NCBI GenBank assembly: GCA_030374765.1
Contig: JARGXX010000117.1
Coordinates: 1,364,001-1,428,000, forward strand
Source: Agarophyton chilense
Taxonomy: Eukaryota > Rhodophyta > Florideophyceae > Gracilariales > Gracilariaceae
Reading direction: 5' to 3'
DNA: 64,000 bases
Shown: piece after piece, positions 63,893 through 64,000 of the stretch
Position numbering within the stretch: position 1 is the stretch's first letter
Layout: each line of letters begins with the position of its first letter
Translations under genes and position numbers: made by a program
Notes under the pieces: model-generated
The model's input: the letters and a program-made list of their open reading frames with translations, nothing else
Databases searched by the model: none
What the model was told of the DNA's origin: nothing

Positions 63893-64000
63893 ACCGGGAA
63901 CACAGAATGGAATGGCTGATGGCGCCACGCGCCATCTCCGTCCATGCCCCAACGCGGGGAAGGAAGCAACGGCTCACGCTATCCCAACGTCGTTGGTGGT
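63893..64000. other. Sequence after E5 chromodomain, to window end
   Basis: 108 bp. An antisense ORF would be expected to begin further right; nothing can be assigned here. Confidence 0.5.

Larger units (their letters stand above)
55515..64000 (+). mobile_element. Ty3/gypsy chromodomain element E5, near-intact, runs off the window
   Basis: 5' LTR, primer binding site, gag and complete pol with chromodomain are present. Only three in-frame stops interrupt about 2,440 codons. The aORF, polypurine tract and 3' LTR are expected beyond 64000. It is the youngest-looking element here and sits inside the E4 LTR. Confidence 0.93.

Overview
The window looks like repeat-rich nuclear DNA of a multicellular red alga, with Chondrus crispus or a relative as my best guess. 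I base this on intronless compact genes, a plastid-type transaldolase, and large nests of Ty3/gypsy and Ty1/copia elements around a small gene island. The species is an inference; the eukaryotic nuclear origin is firm (nuclear-type tRNA-Pro, LTR retrotransposons, secretory signal peptides).

Layout. 1-8185: two plus-strand chromodomain Ty3/gypsy elements, E1 (cut by the window edge) lying against the 5'-truncated E2. 8186-18000: mostly gene-free DNA with a solo LTR of the E3 family (10306-11085) and a dead minus-strand copia element (12506-17209). 18001-26189: the host gene island, with tRNA-Pro(CGG), a small type I membrane protein, transaldolase, a second type I membrane protein and an unrecognised gene split by an in-frame TGA. 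26353-45423: minus-strand chromodomain element E3, with matching 774-bp LTRs, which carries two later insertions: a solo LTR of the E5 family and a 7.0-kb DNA transposon, DT1. 45513-64000: plus-strand element E4, whose 3' LTR was hit by plus-strand element E5, which runs out of the window.

Main observation. Every chromodomain element whose 3' part is visible (E1, E2, E3, E4) carries an extra long ORF between the chromodomain and the 3' LTR, in antisense to gag-pol. I call it the aORF. The four copies share a start region, an APWF block, an RSRxGxLVPY block, an SGYW block and a C-terminal LRQxLxxAGIP motif, although they sit in elements whose LTRs differ. Three copies have a TATA-like box 70-150 bp upstream, between aORF and polypurine tract, and three have a purine-rich tract between the convergent pol and aORF ends. 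This suggests a retained antisense transcription unit of unknown function.

Working of the elements. gag and pol (protease, RT, RNase H, integrase, then a disordered linker and a chromodomain) are in different frames in E3, E4 and E5. E3, E4 and E5 share a primer binding site that fits a tRNA-Tyr acceptor end; the copia element uses an internal site that fits the anticodon arm of initiator tRNA-Met. Most inactivating changes are in-frame stops rather than indels, and E5 is nearly intact (three stops). DT1 encodes a broken CMC/Plavaka-like transposase and contains arrays of hairpin repeats.
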